DNA of 39,324 bases from an uncultured Collinsella sp. GTDB lineage: Bacteria; Actinomycetota; Coriobacteriia; Coriobacteriales; Coriobacteriaceae. Position 1 is the first letter of the stretch. Each line of letters begins with the position of its first letter. Below the pieces are notes generated by a model. It saw only the letters and a program-made list of their open reading frames with translations. It searched no databases and was not told the DNA's origin. The position numbers were made by a program, and so were the translations under genes. The DNA is taken from contig UQWV01000012.1 of the NCBI GenBank assembly GCA_900544845.1, positions 1 to 39,324 of the forward strand, given 5' to 3'. This document shows, piece after piece, positions 7,837-16,889 of the stretch.

Positions 7837-9294
7837 ATGTCATTTGCAGTCAGTCTGTCCCTTCTCGGCTTGGTCGCTATCGCGGCCCCGATGGTGGCCT
7901 CGGTGCTCGTCGCCCTGTTCCCCCGTCCGTACGCCAAGTGGTTCAGCGTTTTGGGTGCCGCCGTCTCGACGGCCTGCACCATCGCCCTCGCCGCGAATTT
8001 CGCTGGCGCCGGCATGCCCGACACGCAGGTCCCCCTGATCTCGTTTGGGCAGACCCTCGTCATGGGATTCACCTTCGATCGCATGAGCACGCTGCTCGCG
8101 CCCGCCTTTGTGGGTATCGGCCTGCTTGTCGTGATCTACTCGATTCCGTATATGAGCGAGAACAACCGTGAGCATCCCGATGCGCCGCGTCGTCGCTTCT
8201 ACGCGTACCTCGCGACCTTCATCGGCGCCATGGCCGGCCTCGTGTACAGCTCGACCCTTTTGGGCCAGCTCGTGTTCTTTGAGATCACGGGTGCGTGCTC
8301 TTGGGGCCTCATTAGCTACTACATGACGCCTACGGCCAAGAAGGCCGGCATGAAGGCCCTGATCATCACGCATATCGGTGCACTCGGTCTGTATCTGGGC
8401 GCCGCCATCGTGTTTGCCCACACCGGCACCTTCGCCATTACCGCGATTGCCGGCCTCGACGCCAAGCTCAAGGCTATCGTCCTTTTGCTCGTGCTGTTTG
8501 CGGCCTGGGCCAAGTCCGCACAGGTTCCCATGTACATGTGGCTGCCCTCGGCCATGGAGGCGCCGACGCCTGTTTCGGCCTACCTGCATGGTGCCTCGAT
8601 GGTCAAGGTCGGCGTGTGCGTGTTCGCGCGCGCACTCGTCTCTGCCGGCGAGATTCCCGAGATCGTGGGCTGGGTCGCCATTATCGACGCCATGGTCACC
8701 ATGCTCTTTGGTTTCCTGATGTACCTGCCGCAAAAGGATATGAAGCGCCTGCTGGCCTTCTCCACGATTGCCCAGCTCTCCTATGTGTTCTTTGGTCTGG
8801 GCCTTTCGGTCTTTGGCAGCCAGCTGGCTTTTGACGGTGCCGTGTGCCACATCTTTAACCATGCTTTCGCCAAGACCCTGTTCTTCCTGATCGCCGGTTC
8901 GTTCTCCTTTACGCTCGGCACGCGTATGCTGCCCAAGCTTCGCGGCATCGTAAAGAAGTACCCGATCTCGGGCGTGGGCTTTGGAGTCGCGGCGCTCGCC
9001 ATTGCCGGCGTGCCGCCCATGAACACGTTCTTCTCGAAGTTCCAGATCATCGCCGGCGGCTTCTCTGTGGGTGCCGGCAATGTCGCGATCCTGGTGCTCG
9101 TGTGCATCATGGTTGCCGAGACCGTCGCCACCTTCGCCTGGTTCCTCAAGTGGATGGGCTATTGCCTGCCCGGCGAGCCGAGCGAAGAGGTCGCTGCGGG
9201 AGCCCCGCTTCCCCGCGCGATGGCGTTCGTGTTCATCGTGCTCATCATCATGGTCATCGTCAGCGGCCCGCTTTCGGCCAGCTGGATCGGTTAG
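7837..9294 (+). CDS. hyfD: Hydrogenase-4 membrane subunit HyfD (NuoL/M/N-like)
   Basis: A 485-residue polytopic protein, close in length to E. coli HyfD (~479). It carries antiporter-type segments: FFEITGACSWGLISYYM, then AAWAKSAQVPMYMWLPSAME with APTPVSAYLHGASMVKVG, then KRLLAFSTIAQLSYVFFGL and CHIFNHAFAKTLFFLIAGS. HyfD is absent from the smaller Hyc (FHL-1) complex, so its presence together with HyfE and HyfF marks this as the larger FHL-2-type complex with three antiporter-like subunits. ATG 7837 follows GGAGAAGGGAG. Confidence 0.92.
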   Translation: MSFAVSLSLLGLVAIAAPMVASVLVALFPRPYAKWFSVLGAAVSTACTIALAANFAGAGMPDTQVPLISFGQTLVMGFTFDRMSTLLAPAFVGIGLLVVIYSIPYMSENNREHPDAPRRRFYAYLATFIGAMAGLVYSSTLLGQLVFFEITGACSWGLISYYMTPTAKKAGMKALIITHIGALGLYLGAAIVFAHTGTFAITAIAGLDAKLKAIVLLLVLFAAWAKSAQVPMYMWLPSAMEAPTPVSAYLHGASMVKVGVCVFARALVSAGEIPEIVGWVAIIDAMVTMLFGFLMYLPQKDMKRLLAFSTIAQLSYVFFGLGLSVFGSQLAFDGAVCHIFNHAFAKTLFFLIAGSFSFTLGTRMLPKLRGIVKKYPISGVGFGVAALAIAGVPPMNTFFSKFQIIAGGFSVGAGNVAILVLVCIMVAETVATFAWFLKWMGYCLPGEPSEEVAAGAPLPRAMAFVFIVLIIMVIVSGPLSASWIG

Positions 9295-9307
9295 GAGGTA
9301 GAACGAC

Positions 9308-9961
9308 ATGGGTTATTCGATCGTCAACATCCTTGGCGGCCTTCTGATCGTCACGTCCACCATGGTGGTCGTCTCCAAGAACATCAAGCACGCCATCCGC
9401 TGGTATGCGGTGCAGTCGCTGGTGCTCGTGGGACTGCTCGCTACGCTCGGTGCCACTACCGGTGCGCAGGAGCTGCTTATGTGGGCTGGATCCGCCTTTA
9501 TCACCAAGGTTGTCCTGGTCCCTTATATCCTCAACCGCGCATACAAGAAGATGGGCGAACCGAGCGACGCATCGCTCAAGGCCGGCCTTAAGCCCGCGTG
9601 GGCCATCTGCATCATCGCCGTCGAGGTCGCGATTTGCTTTGCCGTCGTGACGCAGATCAGCCTGCCTACGGCCGAGGTCGCAACGCCCGCGCTCGCTATT
9701 AGCTTCGCTCACTTCTTTGTGGGCCTCACCTGCATCATCTCGCAGCGCAACATCATGAAGCAGATCTTTGGATACTGCCTTATGGAAAACGGCAGCCACG
9801 TGACGCTCGCGCTTTTGGCCCCCACCGCTCCCGAGATCATCGAGATCGGTATCGCCACCGACGCCATCTTTGCCGTCATCATCATGTCCATCGTCGTGCG
9901 TCGCATTTGGGACGACTCCCACTCGCTCGATGCGCGCGACCTGTCCGAGCTGAGGGGGTAG
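9308..9961 (+). CDS. hyfE: Hydrogenase-4 membrane subunit HyfE (NuoK-like)
   Basis: A 217-residue membrane protein with about six hydrophobic segments, matching HyfE (~216 residues) and the MrpC/NuoK family. The segment HFFVGLTCIISQRNIMKQIFGYCLMENGSH (given as position ~135-165) with its embedded acidic residues is the usual conserved region. The ATG at 9308 follows AGGAGG at 9293-9298. Only 3 bases separate it from hyfF. Confidence 0.9.
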   Translation: MGYSIVNILGGLLIVTSTMVVVSKNIKHAIRWYAVQSLVLVGLLATLGATTGAQELLMWAGSAFITKVVLVPYILNRAYKKMGEPSDASLKAGLKPAWAICIIAVEVAICFAVVTQISLPTAEVATPALAISFAHFFVGLTCIISQRNIMKQIFGYCLMENGSHVTLALLAPTAPEIIEIGIATDAIFAVIIMSIVVRRIWDDSHSLDARDLSELRG

Positions 9962-9964
9962 TCC

Positions 9965-11524
9965 ATGGAAACGTTGATTCTCGCCCTGCTCGCGACTCCT
10001 TTGGTGTTCTCGCTGGTCATGGCGTTTTTGCCCAAGAACACGTCCTATAACGTGTTTGCCGGTCTCAACCTGGTCTCCGTCGCAGCCGTCCTGGTGCTGT
10101 CGATTATGACGGCCGGTGACGTACTTATGAGCGGCGACACCGCGAGCGCTCTTGGCCTGTGGTTTCACCTCGATTCGCTGGGCGCCATCTTTGTGCTGCT
10201 CATCGGCTTTATCGGTTTTCTTACGGGACTGTTCTCGCTGCCCTATGTAAAGGCCGATATCGAGGAGGGCTCCATGCCCGCCGAGCGCGCCAAGCAGTAT
10301 TTTGCGCTGTTTAGCCTGTTTGTGTTCACCATGCTGCTCGCGTGCCTGTCCAACAACATGATCCTCACGTGGGCCGCTGTGGAGGCAACCACGCTTTCCA
10401 CCGTGTTCCTCGTGGGTATCTACAAGAACAAGACGGCCCTCGAGGCTTCTTGGAAGTATGCGATGGTCTGCACCGCCGGCGTGGCCTTTGGCCTGTTCGG
10501 TACGCTGCTGATCTACGCCAACGCCGCCGACGTGATTCCCAACGCCCACGAGGCCGCATTCCTGTCGTGCGTGCTGCCGTATGCCGACCAGTTCGACCCG
10601 ACGCTCATGCGCCTCGCCTTTGCGTTTATCGTGATCGGCTTTGGCACCAAGGCCGGCCTGTTCCCCATGCACACTTGGCTGCCCGATGCCCACTCCCAGG
10701 CCCCGAGCCCTGTCTCGGCCCTGCTCTCGGGCGTGCTGCTTAAGTGCGCCATGCTCGTGATCATGCGCTTCTACGGCTTTACCATCCAGGCCGTGGGCGC
10801 CGAGTATCCGCAACTTTTGCTGCTGATCGTCGGCACGCTGTCCATTTTGGTGGCGGCACTCTCGATGTTTCGCCAGGACGACCTCAAGCGCCGCTTTGCG
10901 TACTCGTCTGTGGAAAACGTGGGCGTTATCGCCCTGTGCCTGGGTATCGGTGGCCCGCTGGGTATCGCCGCAGCCCTGCTGCACTGCGTATTCCACGGCT
11001 TTACCAAGACGCTTGCCTTCTGCGTGTCCGGCAACATCCAGCACGCCTTTGGCACGCGTAGTCTGGCCAAGATCCAGGGCGTCGTCGAGGTTGCCCCCGC
11101 AACCGCCGCGCTCGCCGTTCTGGCGCTGCTCGGTCTTGGTGCCTTCCCGCCCTTTGGCATGTTTATCTCCGAGTTCCTGACTTTTGTCGCCGGTGTTACC
11201 GCCGGTCCCATGTGGCTGGTCGTCGTTGTCGCCCTCGGTCTTACCGTGGCCATCTCCGCGCTCACCCGCATCGCACTCAAGTCGGTATTCGGCCATGCGC
11301 CCCAGGGCATGGGCAAGCATGAGGCCCCGGCGCTCATGCTTATCCCCGAAATCATCCTGGCTGTCATGATCTTGTGGTTTGGCATCGCCACCCCGCTGCC
11401 CCTCGTGCATGGTGTGGAGACCGCGACCGGCATCGTGCTCGAGCAGAGCACCGAGGAACTTCACGCGACGCCGATGTACCGCGCTGTGTTCGGTACCGAG
11501 ACCGCTCAGAGCGAGGTGGAGTAA
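9965..11524 (+). CDS. hyfF: Hydrogenase-4 membrane subunit HyfF (NuoL/M/N-like)
   Basis: A 519-residue polytopic antiporter-like protein, near E. coli HyfF (~526). Recognisable segments are TWAAVEATTLSTVFLVGIYK, FGTKAGLFPMHTWLPDAHSQ followed by APSPVSALLSGVLLKCAML, and KRRFAYSSVENVGVIALCLG. With HyfB and HyfD it gives three potential ion channels in the membrane arm. Starts METLIL at 9965, just after the hyfE stop, and ends 3 bases before hyfG. Confidence 0.92.
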   Translation: METLILALLATPLVFSLVMAFLPKNTSYNVFAGLNLVSVAAVLVLSIMTAGDVLMSGDTASALGLWFHLDSLGAIFVLLIGFIGFLTGLFSLPYVKADIEEGSMPAERAKQYFALFSLFVFTMLLACLSNNMILTWAAVEATTLSTVFLVGIYKNKTALEASWKYAMVCTAGVAFGLFGTLLIYANAADVIPNAHEAAFLSCVLPYADQFDPTLMRLAFAFIVIGFGTKAGLFPMHTWLPDAHSQAPSPVSALLSGVLLKCAMLVIMRFYGFTIQAVGAEYPQLLLLIVGTLSILVAALSMFRQDDLKRRFAYSSVENVGVIALCLGIGGPLGIAAALLHCVFHGFTKTLAFCVSGNIQHAFGTRSLAKIQGVVEVAPATAALAVLALLGLGAFPPFGMFISEFLTFVAGVTAGPMWLVVVVALGLTVAISALTRIALKSVFGHAPQGMGKHEAPALMLIPEIILAVMILWFGIATPLPLVHGVETATGIVLEQSTEELHATPMYRAVFGTETAQSEVE

Positions 11525-11527
11525 CGA

Positions 11528-13300
11528 ATGATTGAAACTGAGAACAAGGTGTATGCCCGTCGCTGCGAGAGCCATGTCGAGGCCCTGCGCCGCGCCGTTC
11601 CGGGCTGCATCGAGAAGGTCGAGTGGCAGTGTGAGGACCAGCTGACGATTACCGTCAAGCAGGACAAGCTGCCCGAGGCCGTCCACTACCTGTACTACGA
11701 GCGCTATGGCTGGATTCCCGTGATCATCGGCAACGATGAGCGCAGCCTGTGCGGCCGTTACGCCGTGTACTACGTCATCTCCATGGAGGGGGAGGACCCC
11801 GGCTGGGTGACCGTCCGCGCCGAGGTCGATCCCGCCAAGATGACGTTCCCGTCCGTGACGCCGTTCGTCCCCGCCTGCGTGTGGGGCGAGCGCGAGCTGC
11901 GCGATATGTTCGGCCTGATCCCCGAGGGCCTGCCCGATCGTCGCCGCCTGGTGCTGCCCGACGATTGGCCCAGCGGCCTGTACCCGCTGCGCAAGGACTC
12001 CATGGACTACCGCTTCCGTCCCGCTCCCGCGAGCGACATGGAAAACTACGAGTTCTTGGCCGATACCAAGGGCAAGGAGACCACACTCGTCCCCATGGGC
12101 CCGTTGCACATTACCTCCGACGAGCCCGGCCACTTCCGCCTGTTCGTCGAGGGCGAGACGATCGTCGACGCCGACTACCGTCTGTTCTACGTGCACCGCG
12201 GCATGGAGAAGGTCGCCGAGACGCGCTTGAACTATGACGCCGTAACGTTCCTCGCCGACCGCATCTGCGGCATCTGCGGCTGCGCCCACTCGGTGGCCTA
12301 TGCCGAGGCCGTCGAGCGCGCCCAGGGCATCCATGTCCCGCCGCGCGCCCAGTACATCCGCGCCATCATGCTTGAGGTCGAGCGCCTGCACTCGCATCTG
12401 CTCAACATTGGCCTGGCGTCGCACTACACGGGCTTCGACTCCGGCTTCCAGCAGTTCTTCCGCGTCCGCGAGAAGTCCATGGATCTGGCCGAGAAGCTCT
12501 CCGGTCACCGCAAGACCTACGGCCTCAACGTGATCGGCGGCGTGCGTCGCGACATTTTGGCCGAGCAGAAGATTTCCACGCTCACGACCATTCACCAGCT
12601 GCGCTCCGAGGTTCAGGAGCTCGTCGACGTCTTGCTCTCCACGCCCAACTTCATTGAGCGTACGAGTGGCATCGGCATTCTGGACCGCAAGATCGCTCGC
12701 GACTTCTCGCCGGTCGGCCCGCTCATGCGTGGCTCGGGCTATGCCCGCGACGTGCGCTTCGACCATCCCTTCGACGGCTACGCCGATCCGGACGTTCAAA
12801 AGATGCGCGCTGCCACGGCCGACACCTGCGATGCCTTCGGCCGTACCGCCGTTCGCATCCAGGAGGTCTACGATTCGATCGACATGATCGAGACCATGCT
12901 CGAGAACTGCCCGTCGGGCCCCATCCTCACTACGGATTGGGAGTACACCCCGCACAAGTACGCCATCGGTGCCACCGAGGCGCCGCGCGGCGAGGATGTG
13001 CACTGGGCCATGCTCGGCAACAACCAGAAGTGCTACCGCTGGCGCGCCAAGGCCGCCACGTACAGCAACTGGCCGGTCCTGCGCTACATGTTCCGCGGCA
13101 ACACCGTGGGCGACGCGGCGCTGATCGTCGGCTCGCTCGACCCGTGCTACTCCTGCACCGACCGTGTGACGGTGACCGATGTCGCCGCCAAGCGCGATCA
13201 CGTGCTCGACAAGGAGCAGTTCGAGAACGTCTGGCGCGACAAGTCGCCGCTTGCGGGCGAGGGCACCATGGCCGCTCCGCTCGATGAGGAGGCGCTCTAA
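11528..13300 (+). CDS. hyfG: Group 4 [NiFe]-hydrogenase large subunit HyfG (NuoC-NuoD fusion)
   Basis: A 590-residue catalytic subunit. Residues ~1-165 are a NuoC-like 30-kDa domain (HYLYYERYGWIPVIIGND...WGERELRDMFGLIPEGLPDRRRLVLP), and the rest is a NuoD-like hydrogenase large subunit. All four nickel-ligand cysteines are present: C247 and C250 in DRICGICGCAHS, and C540 and C543 in DPCYSCTDR near the C-terminus. About 47 residues follow the last cysteine; in HycE a C-terminal tail is removed by HycI, whose gene lies downstream. The enzyme reduces protons to H2 with electrons from formate. The fused domain layout is as in HycE/HyfG. Confidence 0.95.
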   Translation: MIETENKVYARRCESHVEALRRAVPGCIEKVEWQCEDQLTITVKQDKLPEAVHYLYYERYGWIPVIIGNDERSLCGRYAVYYVISMEGEDPGWVTVRAEVDPAKMTFPSVTPFVPACVWGERELRDMFGLIPEGLPDRRRLVLPDDWPSGLYPLRKDSMDYRFRPAPASDMENYEFLADTKGKETTLVPMGPLHITSDEPGHFRLFVEGETIVDADYRLFYVHRGMEKVAETRLNYDAVTFLADRICGICGCAHSVAYAEAVERAQGIHVPPRAQYIRAIMLEVERLHSHLLNIGLASHYTGFDSGFQQFFRVREKSMDLAEKLSGHRKTYGLNVIGGVRRDILAEQKISTLTTIHQLRSEVQELVDVLLSTPNFIERTSGIGILDRKIARDFSPVGPLMRGSGYARDVRFDHPFDGYADPDVQKMRAATADTCDAFGRTAVRIQEVYDSIDMIETMLENCPSGPILTTDWEYTPHKYAIGATEAPRGEDVHWAMLGNNQKCYRWRAKAATYSNWPVLRYMFRGNTVGDAALIVGSLDPCYSCTDRVTVTDVAAKRDHVLDKEQFENVWRDKSPLAGEGTMAAPLDEEAL

Positions 13301-13301
13301 T

Positions 13302-14018
13302 ATGCTGAAGCTTTGGAAGGTTAACGCCAAGGCCGGCGACGCGACGGTCAAGTACCCGTTTGCGCCGTTCCCCACCAACAAGGATATGCGCGGCAAGCCC
13401 GAGCACAATGCCGAGCTCTGCATAGCCTGCGGTGCCTGCGGCGTGGCATGCCCGGCCGATGCCATTCGCATGGACACCGACCTTGCGGCCGATACCATCA
13501 CCTGGTCGATCGACTACGGCCGCTGTATCTTCTGCGGCCGCTGCGAGGAAGCCTGCCCCATGGAGGCCATCAAGCTCACCGAGGAGTTTGAGCTGGCCGT
13601 CATGAGCAAGGACGACCTCACCAGCAAGAGCGTCTACACGCTCGAGCACTGCTCGCGCTGCGGCAAGCCGTTTGCCCCGCACAAGGAGATCGACTACGCC
13701 AAGCGCCTGCTGCAAAAGGCCGGCGGCATGGAGGCCGAGCAGGCCGCCCGTACCGTCGGTATGTGCCAGGAGTGCAAGCGCGAGCTCGACGCCCTGCGCG
13801 CCGCCTCGGCCGTAAAGACCGGCAACGCGCACGGCATGGCTGCCAACGAGACGCTTGCGTCCGGTGAGCCCCAGGGCCCCGGCATGGAGTATCTGGGCGG
13901 CCACGGCGTGAACCCGGAGTATATCGACCGCGAGCTCAACCCCGATGCGCCCGAGATTCCCGCCGGTCCGGCGCCGGTCGAGGGCATCATCATGGATTTT
14001 GAAACGAAGGAGGAGTAA
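13302..14018 (+). CDS. hyfH: Hydrogenase-4 ferredoxin subunit HyfH (NuoI-like) with C-terminal extension
   Basis: A 238-residue protein carrying two [4Fe-4S] motifs, CIACGACGVAC and CIFCGRCEEAC (residues ~41-90), like NuoI. It then has a CSRCGKPFAPHKEI and a CQECKREL segment, which resemble the CxxC pairs of HycF/HyfH. The final ~70 residues are extra compared with HyfH (~181) and contain no cysteines. It wires HyfA to HyfI. The start at 13302 follows the hyfG stop after one base, with GAGGAGG inside the end of hyfG as ribosome site. Confidence 0.88.
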   Translation: MLKLWKVNAKAGDATVKYPFAPFPTNKDMRGKPEHNAELCIACGACGVACPADAIRMDTDLAADTITWSIDYGRCIFCGRCEEACPMEAIKLTEEFELAVMSKDDLTSKSVYTLEHCSRCGKPFAPHKEIDYAKRLLQKAGGMEAEQAARTVGMCQECKRELDALRAASAVKTGNAHGMAANETLASGEPQGPGMEYLGGHGVNPEYIDRELNPDAPEIPAGPAPVEGIIMDFETKEE

Positions 14019-14020
14019 CC

Positions 14021-14803
14021 ATGGCCGAACCCACGCTTTTGCCCGAGCGGCTCCAGTACCGCCCGACCAAGATCGAGCTCGACGAGAGCATCGAGAAGGC
14101 CAAGGCGACCCTTCTTAAGAAGATTAAGCGCTCGGTGTACGTCTACCGTGTCGACTGCGGCGGCTGCAACGGCTGCGAGATCGAGATCTTCGGTTCCATC
14201 ACGCCCGTCTTCGACGTCGAGCGCTTTGGCATCAAGGTCGTGCCCTCGCCCCGTCACGCCGATGTGCTGCTGTACACCGGTGCCGTGACGCGTGCCATGC
14301 GCATGCCGGCCCTGCGCGCCTTTGAGGCCGCACCCGATCCCAAGATCGTGGTGTCCTATGGCGCGTGCGGCTGCACCGGCGGCATCTTCTACGACAACTA
14401 CTGCGTCTGGGGCGGCACGGACAAGATTCTGCCGGTCGATGTCTATATCCCCGGCTGCCCGCCCAGCCCCGCGCAGACCGTCTACGGCTTTGCCATGGCA
14501 CTTGGCCTGCTTGACCAAAAGCTCCATGCCGAGACCACGGTGGAGGCCGCCGGCGAGCAGGCCGATATCCTGCACCCCGGCGTGCCGTACAAGCTGCGCG
14601 TTGCCATTGAGCGCGAAGCTCGCGCCATGAGCGGCTACCGTTACGGCCGCGACCTGGCCAACGAGTTTATGGATACGCTCGAGGGCGCGCCCAAGGGCGA
14701 TATTCGCGGTGCCATGGCGCTGCTCATCGACAAGCAAGATGATCCTCGCCGTGTTGAGGTCTACTCGGCGCTGCAGGATCTGGTGCTGGCCGGAGGTCGC
14801 TAG
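14021..14803 (+). CDS. hyfI: [NiFe]-hydrogenase small subunit HyfI (NuoB-like)
   Basis: A 260-residue [4Fe-4S] small subunit. The cluster cysteines are visible in VDCGGCNGCEIEIF, GACGCTGGIFYD and PGCPPSP, the pattern of the proximal cluster of group 4 hydrogenases and of NuoB. It has no Tat signal, as expected for a cytoplasm-facing group 4 enzyme. ATG 14021 follows AGGAGG. The stop TAG is directly followed by the ATG of the next gene. Confidence 0.93.
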   Translation: MAEPTLLPERLQYRPTKIELDESIEKAKATLLKKIKRSVYVYRVDCGGCNGCEIEIFGSITPVFDVERFGIKVVPSPRHADVLLYTGAVTRAMRMPALRAFEAAPDPKIVVSYGACGCTGGIFYDNYCVWGGTDKILPVDVYIPGCPPSPAQTVYGFAMALGLLDQKLHAETTVEAAGEQADILHPGVPYKLRVAIEREARAMSGYRYGRDLANEFMDTLEGAPKGDIRGAMALLIDKQDDPRRVEVYSALQDLVLAGGR

Positions 14804-15385
14804 ATGGAGCTCACGGACCGCTCTGGTTACTTTGCGGGCCCCGGCATGCTCGGCGGCTCCTTTGGCGATGCCTCGCGCGCAAGCGACGAGGCCGCCGAGG
14901 GCGTCGCCGACCCCTGCCTGGGCCATGCGCCCGACCAGGTGGTCTTTTACGAGCTCACGCGTAAGTTTGTGGAGACCGAGGAAGACGTTCCCCAGGAGGC
15001 CTGCGACGTGCTGTACTACACGCTCGCCGTGGGCCACCACACCGGCGTGCTCGACTGTTTTGAGCCGCGCCTGTCGGTGTCGGTGGATGTGTTCTATTCG
15101 CTCGTCGACGCGCTGCCGGAGGGGGAGGCCAAGACCAAGTTCGAGGCCATCCGCTCCTTTGGCGAGTGCCAGCTCGACAAGGCGGCGGTGCCGTCGCTGC
15201 TCGAGGCCTGCGATGCGCTGCTCGACGAGCGCGGTTTTCGCGGTTCTGCCAAGGCCGGCATCTCGGTGTTCGACGACGACTTTGGCCTGCATGCCCAGCA
15301 GGTCGCGTTCTTAATGAAGTTTCGCGATTTGGTGGAGCGCGTGCGCGATGTGTCGGGCGTGTATCTGACGGGAAGGTTGCAGTAA
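14804..15385 (+). CDS. hycH: Formate hydrogenlyase assembly protein HycH/HyfJ-like
   Basis: A 193-residue protein. From about residue 45 it matches the HycH/HyfJ family: QVVFYELTRKFVETEED, DVLYYTLAVGHHTGVLDCFE and C-terminal VSGVYLTGRLQ. In E. coli HycH (~136 residues) is needed for maturation of the large subunit. The N-terminal ~45 residues (GYFAGPGMLGGSFGDASRAS...) are an extension absent from HycH. The ATG abuts the hyfI stop and the TAA shares its last A with the ATG of hycI, so the three genes are translationally coupled. Confidence 0.85.
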   Translation: MELTDRSGYFAGPGMLGGSFGDASRASDEAAEGVADPCLGHAPDQVVFYELTRKFVETEEDVPQEACDVLYYTLAVGHHTGVLDCFEPRLSVSVDVFYSLVDALPEGEAKTKFEAIRSFGECQLDKAAVPSLLEACDALLDERGFRGSAKAGISVFDDDFGLHAQQVAFLMKFRDLVERVRDVSGVYLTGRLQ

Positions 15386-15888
15386 TGGGTCGCGTTGTGG
15401 ATGGACGTGTGAACGGCGCCCCGTTTGCGGGTATCGTGCTCACGGCGGGAAGCGTGCTGCGTGCCGACGATGCCGCCGGCCCCGTGCTCTCCAAAAAGAT
15501 GGAAGACGCACCCATTGCTGGTTGGTACACCATCGACGGCGGCCAAACGCCCGAGGACGACATCATCGAGGTCAAGCGCGAACGTCCGCCGCGTTTGGTT
15601 TTGGTCGATGCCGCCGACATGGCGCTGCCCGTCGGGTCCATCCGCTTGCTCGACAAGCGCGATGTGGCCCGCAAGTCGATGTTCACCACGCATTCGCTTC
15701 CCTTATCGATTCTGATCGAAGAGATTGAGCAATCGTGCGAAGATATCGTCTTCATAGGGATTCAGCCGGGCGATACGGAGTTCTATAACCCCATGTCCCC
15801 GGAGGTCTTTGAGGCCGTCGACGCCGTGTACGACGCCGTGGCCGCCAACGACTTTTCCCACTTTGTCCGCTTGGGGCAGGAGCTGTAG
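15385..15888 (+). CDS. hycI: Hydrogenase maturation endopeptidase HycI
   Basis: A 167-residue nickel-dependent C-terminal processing protease of the HycI/HupD family (E. coli HycI ~156). The family segments are VLTAGSVLRADDAAGPVL, then TIDGGQTPEDDIIEV, PPRLVLVDAADM with the metal-binding Asp, and TTHSLPLS with the metal-binding His. Its expected substrate is the HyfG precursor encoded upstream. In the first motif the usual GNxxxGDDGxGP reads SVLRADDAAGP, so two glycines are replaced but the Asp is kept. The start ATG (15385-15387) overlaps the hycH stop by one base. Confidence 0.9.
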   Translation: MGRVVDGRVNGAPFAGIVLTAGSVLRADDAAGPVLSKKMEDAPIAGWYTIDGGQTPEDDIIEVKRERPPRLVLVDAADMALPVGSIRLLDKRDVARKSMFTTHSLPLSILIEEIEQSCEDIVFIGIQPGDTEFYNPMSPEVFEAVDAVYDAVAANDFSHFVRLGQEL

Positions 15889-15927
15889 CAGCGCTTGCCT
15901 CTGCTGAATAGGAAAGAAGTGATTGAC

Positions 15928-16767
15928 ATGGCAGATTCCAAGGTGGAGTACCCCGCTCCCGATTGCCTGGCGCCCGCCGCGATCGAGGCCAAGACCGAGA
16001 CCGCCGGCGTGACCAAGGCTAACCTGCCGGTCGCTAAGGCCTTTCTGTTGGCAATGTTCGCCGGTGCGTTTATCGCCTTCGGTGGCCTGTTCTTTACGGT
16101 GTTTTTGAGCGACAGCACGCTGGGCTGGGGTGCCCAGCGCGTCGTGGGCGGCCTGTGCTTTTGCCTGGGCCTGGTGCTGGTGCTGGTGTGCGGCGCCGAG
16201 CTGTTTACCGGCAATTCGCTTATGGTCTGCGCGCTCAAGAGCAAAAAGATCACCCTGGTTCAGATGCTCAAGGCCTGGGTCGTCGTGTGGGTCGGCAATT
16301 TTGTCGGCGCTCTGTTCATCGTCTTTTTGGTGTACATGGCCGGCATTTACAAGCTCAACGGCGAGGCGGTCGCCAACTCCATGGTGAGCGTCGCCGCCGG
16401 CAAGGTGACGATCGACTGGGTGACGATCTTCTTCCGCGGCATCCTGTGCAACATCTTTGTGTGCCTGGCCGTGTGGATCGGTACCGCCGGCAAGACCGTG
16501 GTCGATAAGGTTGTGGGCATTCTGCTGCCGATCGCTGCCTTTGTGGCCTGCGGTTTTGAGCACTGCGTCGCCAACATGTACTTTTTGCCCATGGGTGCCG
16601 TGATGCATGCATGCGGCTATGGTGCCGACGTCGCCGGCGCCGATGCGCTCAACGCTGCGGGCATTGCGTTTAACTTGTCCGCCGCCACGCTGGGCAACAT
16701 CGTGGGCGGCGCGCTCCTGATCGCGCTCGGCTACTGGTTTATCTACGCCAAGAAGTCCGAGGCGTAA
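15928..16767 (+). CDS. focA: FocA/NirC-family formate channel
   Basis: A 279-residue membrane protein of the formate/nitrite transporter family (pentameric channels). About six hydrophobic segments are seen, with family segments AMFAGAFIAFGGLFF, VCGAELFTGNSL, the FRGILCNIFVCLAVW region, and FVACGFEHCVANMYFLPMG. It would import (or export) formate for FdhF at the membrane. The ATG at 15928 follows AGGAAAG; a 39-base gap separates it from hycI. A strong terminator follows at 16790. Confidence 0.9.
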   Translation: MADSKVEYPAPDCLAPAAIEAKTETAGVTKANLPVAKAFLLAMFAGAFIAFGGLFFTVFLSDSTLGWGAQRVVGGLCFCLGLVLVLVCGAELFTGNSLMVCALKSKKITLVQMLKAWVVVWVGNFVGALFIVFLVYMAGIYKLNGEAVANSMVSVAAGKVTIDWVTIFFRGILCNIFVCLAVWIGTAGKTVVDKVVGILLPIAAFVACGFEHCVANMYFLPMGAVMHACGYGADVAGADALNAAGIAFNLSAATLGNIVGGALLIALGYWFIYAKKSEA

Positions 16768-16789
16768 GGTATCGTCTGTTTGACGTTGG

Positions 16790-16825
16790 GCCTCCCGCGG
16801 GGCGTTGCCGTGCGGGAGGCTTTTT
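16790..16825 (+). terminator. Rho-independent terminator after focA
   Basis: GCCTCCCGC (16790-16798) and GCGGGAGGC (16812-16820) form a perfect 9-bp stem followed by TTTTT. This ends the hydN-to-focA transcript; the next gene starts 65 bases later and needs read-through or its own promoter. Confidence 0.88.
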
Positions 16826-16889
16826 GGGTCTGGGGCTCGTTGCCGGGCTTTTGGCCTGTTGTGTTTGGCTGATGAAAGGGGTAATCGAG

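Noticed and set aside
11528..13300. Selenocysteine in the hydrogenase large subunit
   Set aside because: All four nickel ligands are cysteine codons and there is no in-frame TGA.
4813..13501. Very long minus-strand open frames opposite the hyf genes (857 and 1413 codons)
   Set aside because: They are antisense shadows of GC-rich genes, with His/Arg/Gly/Asp-rich composition, no domain and no ribosome sites.
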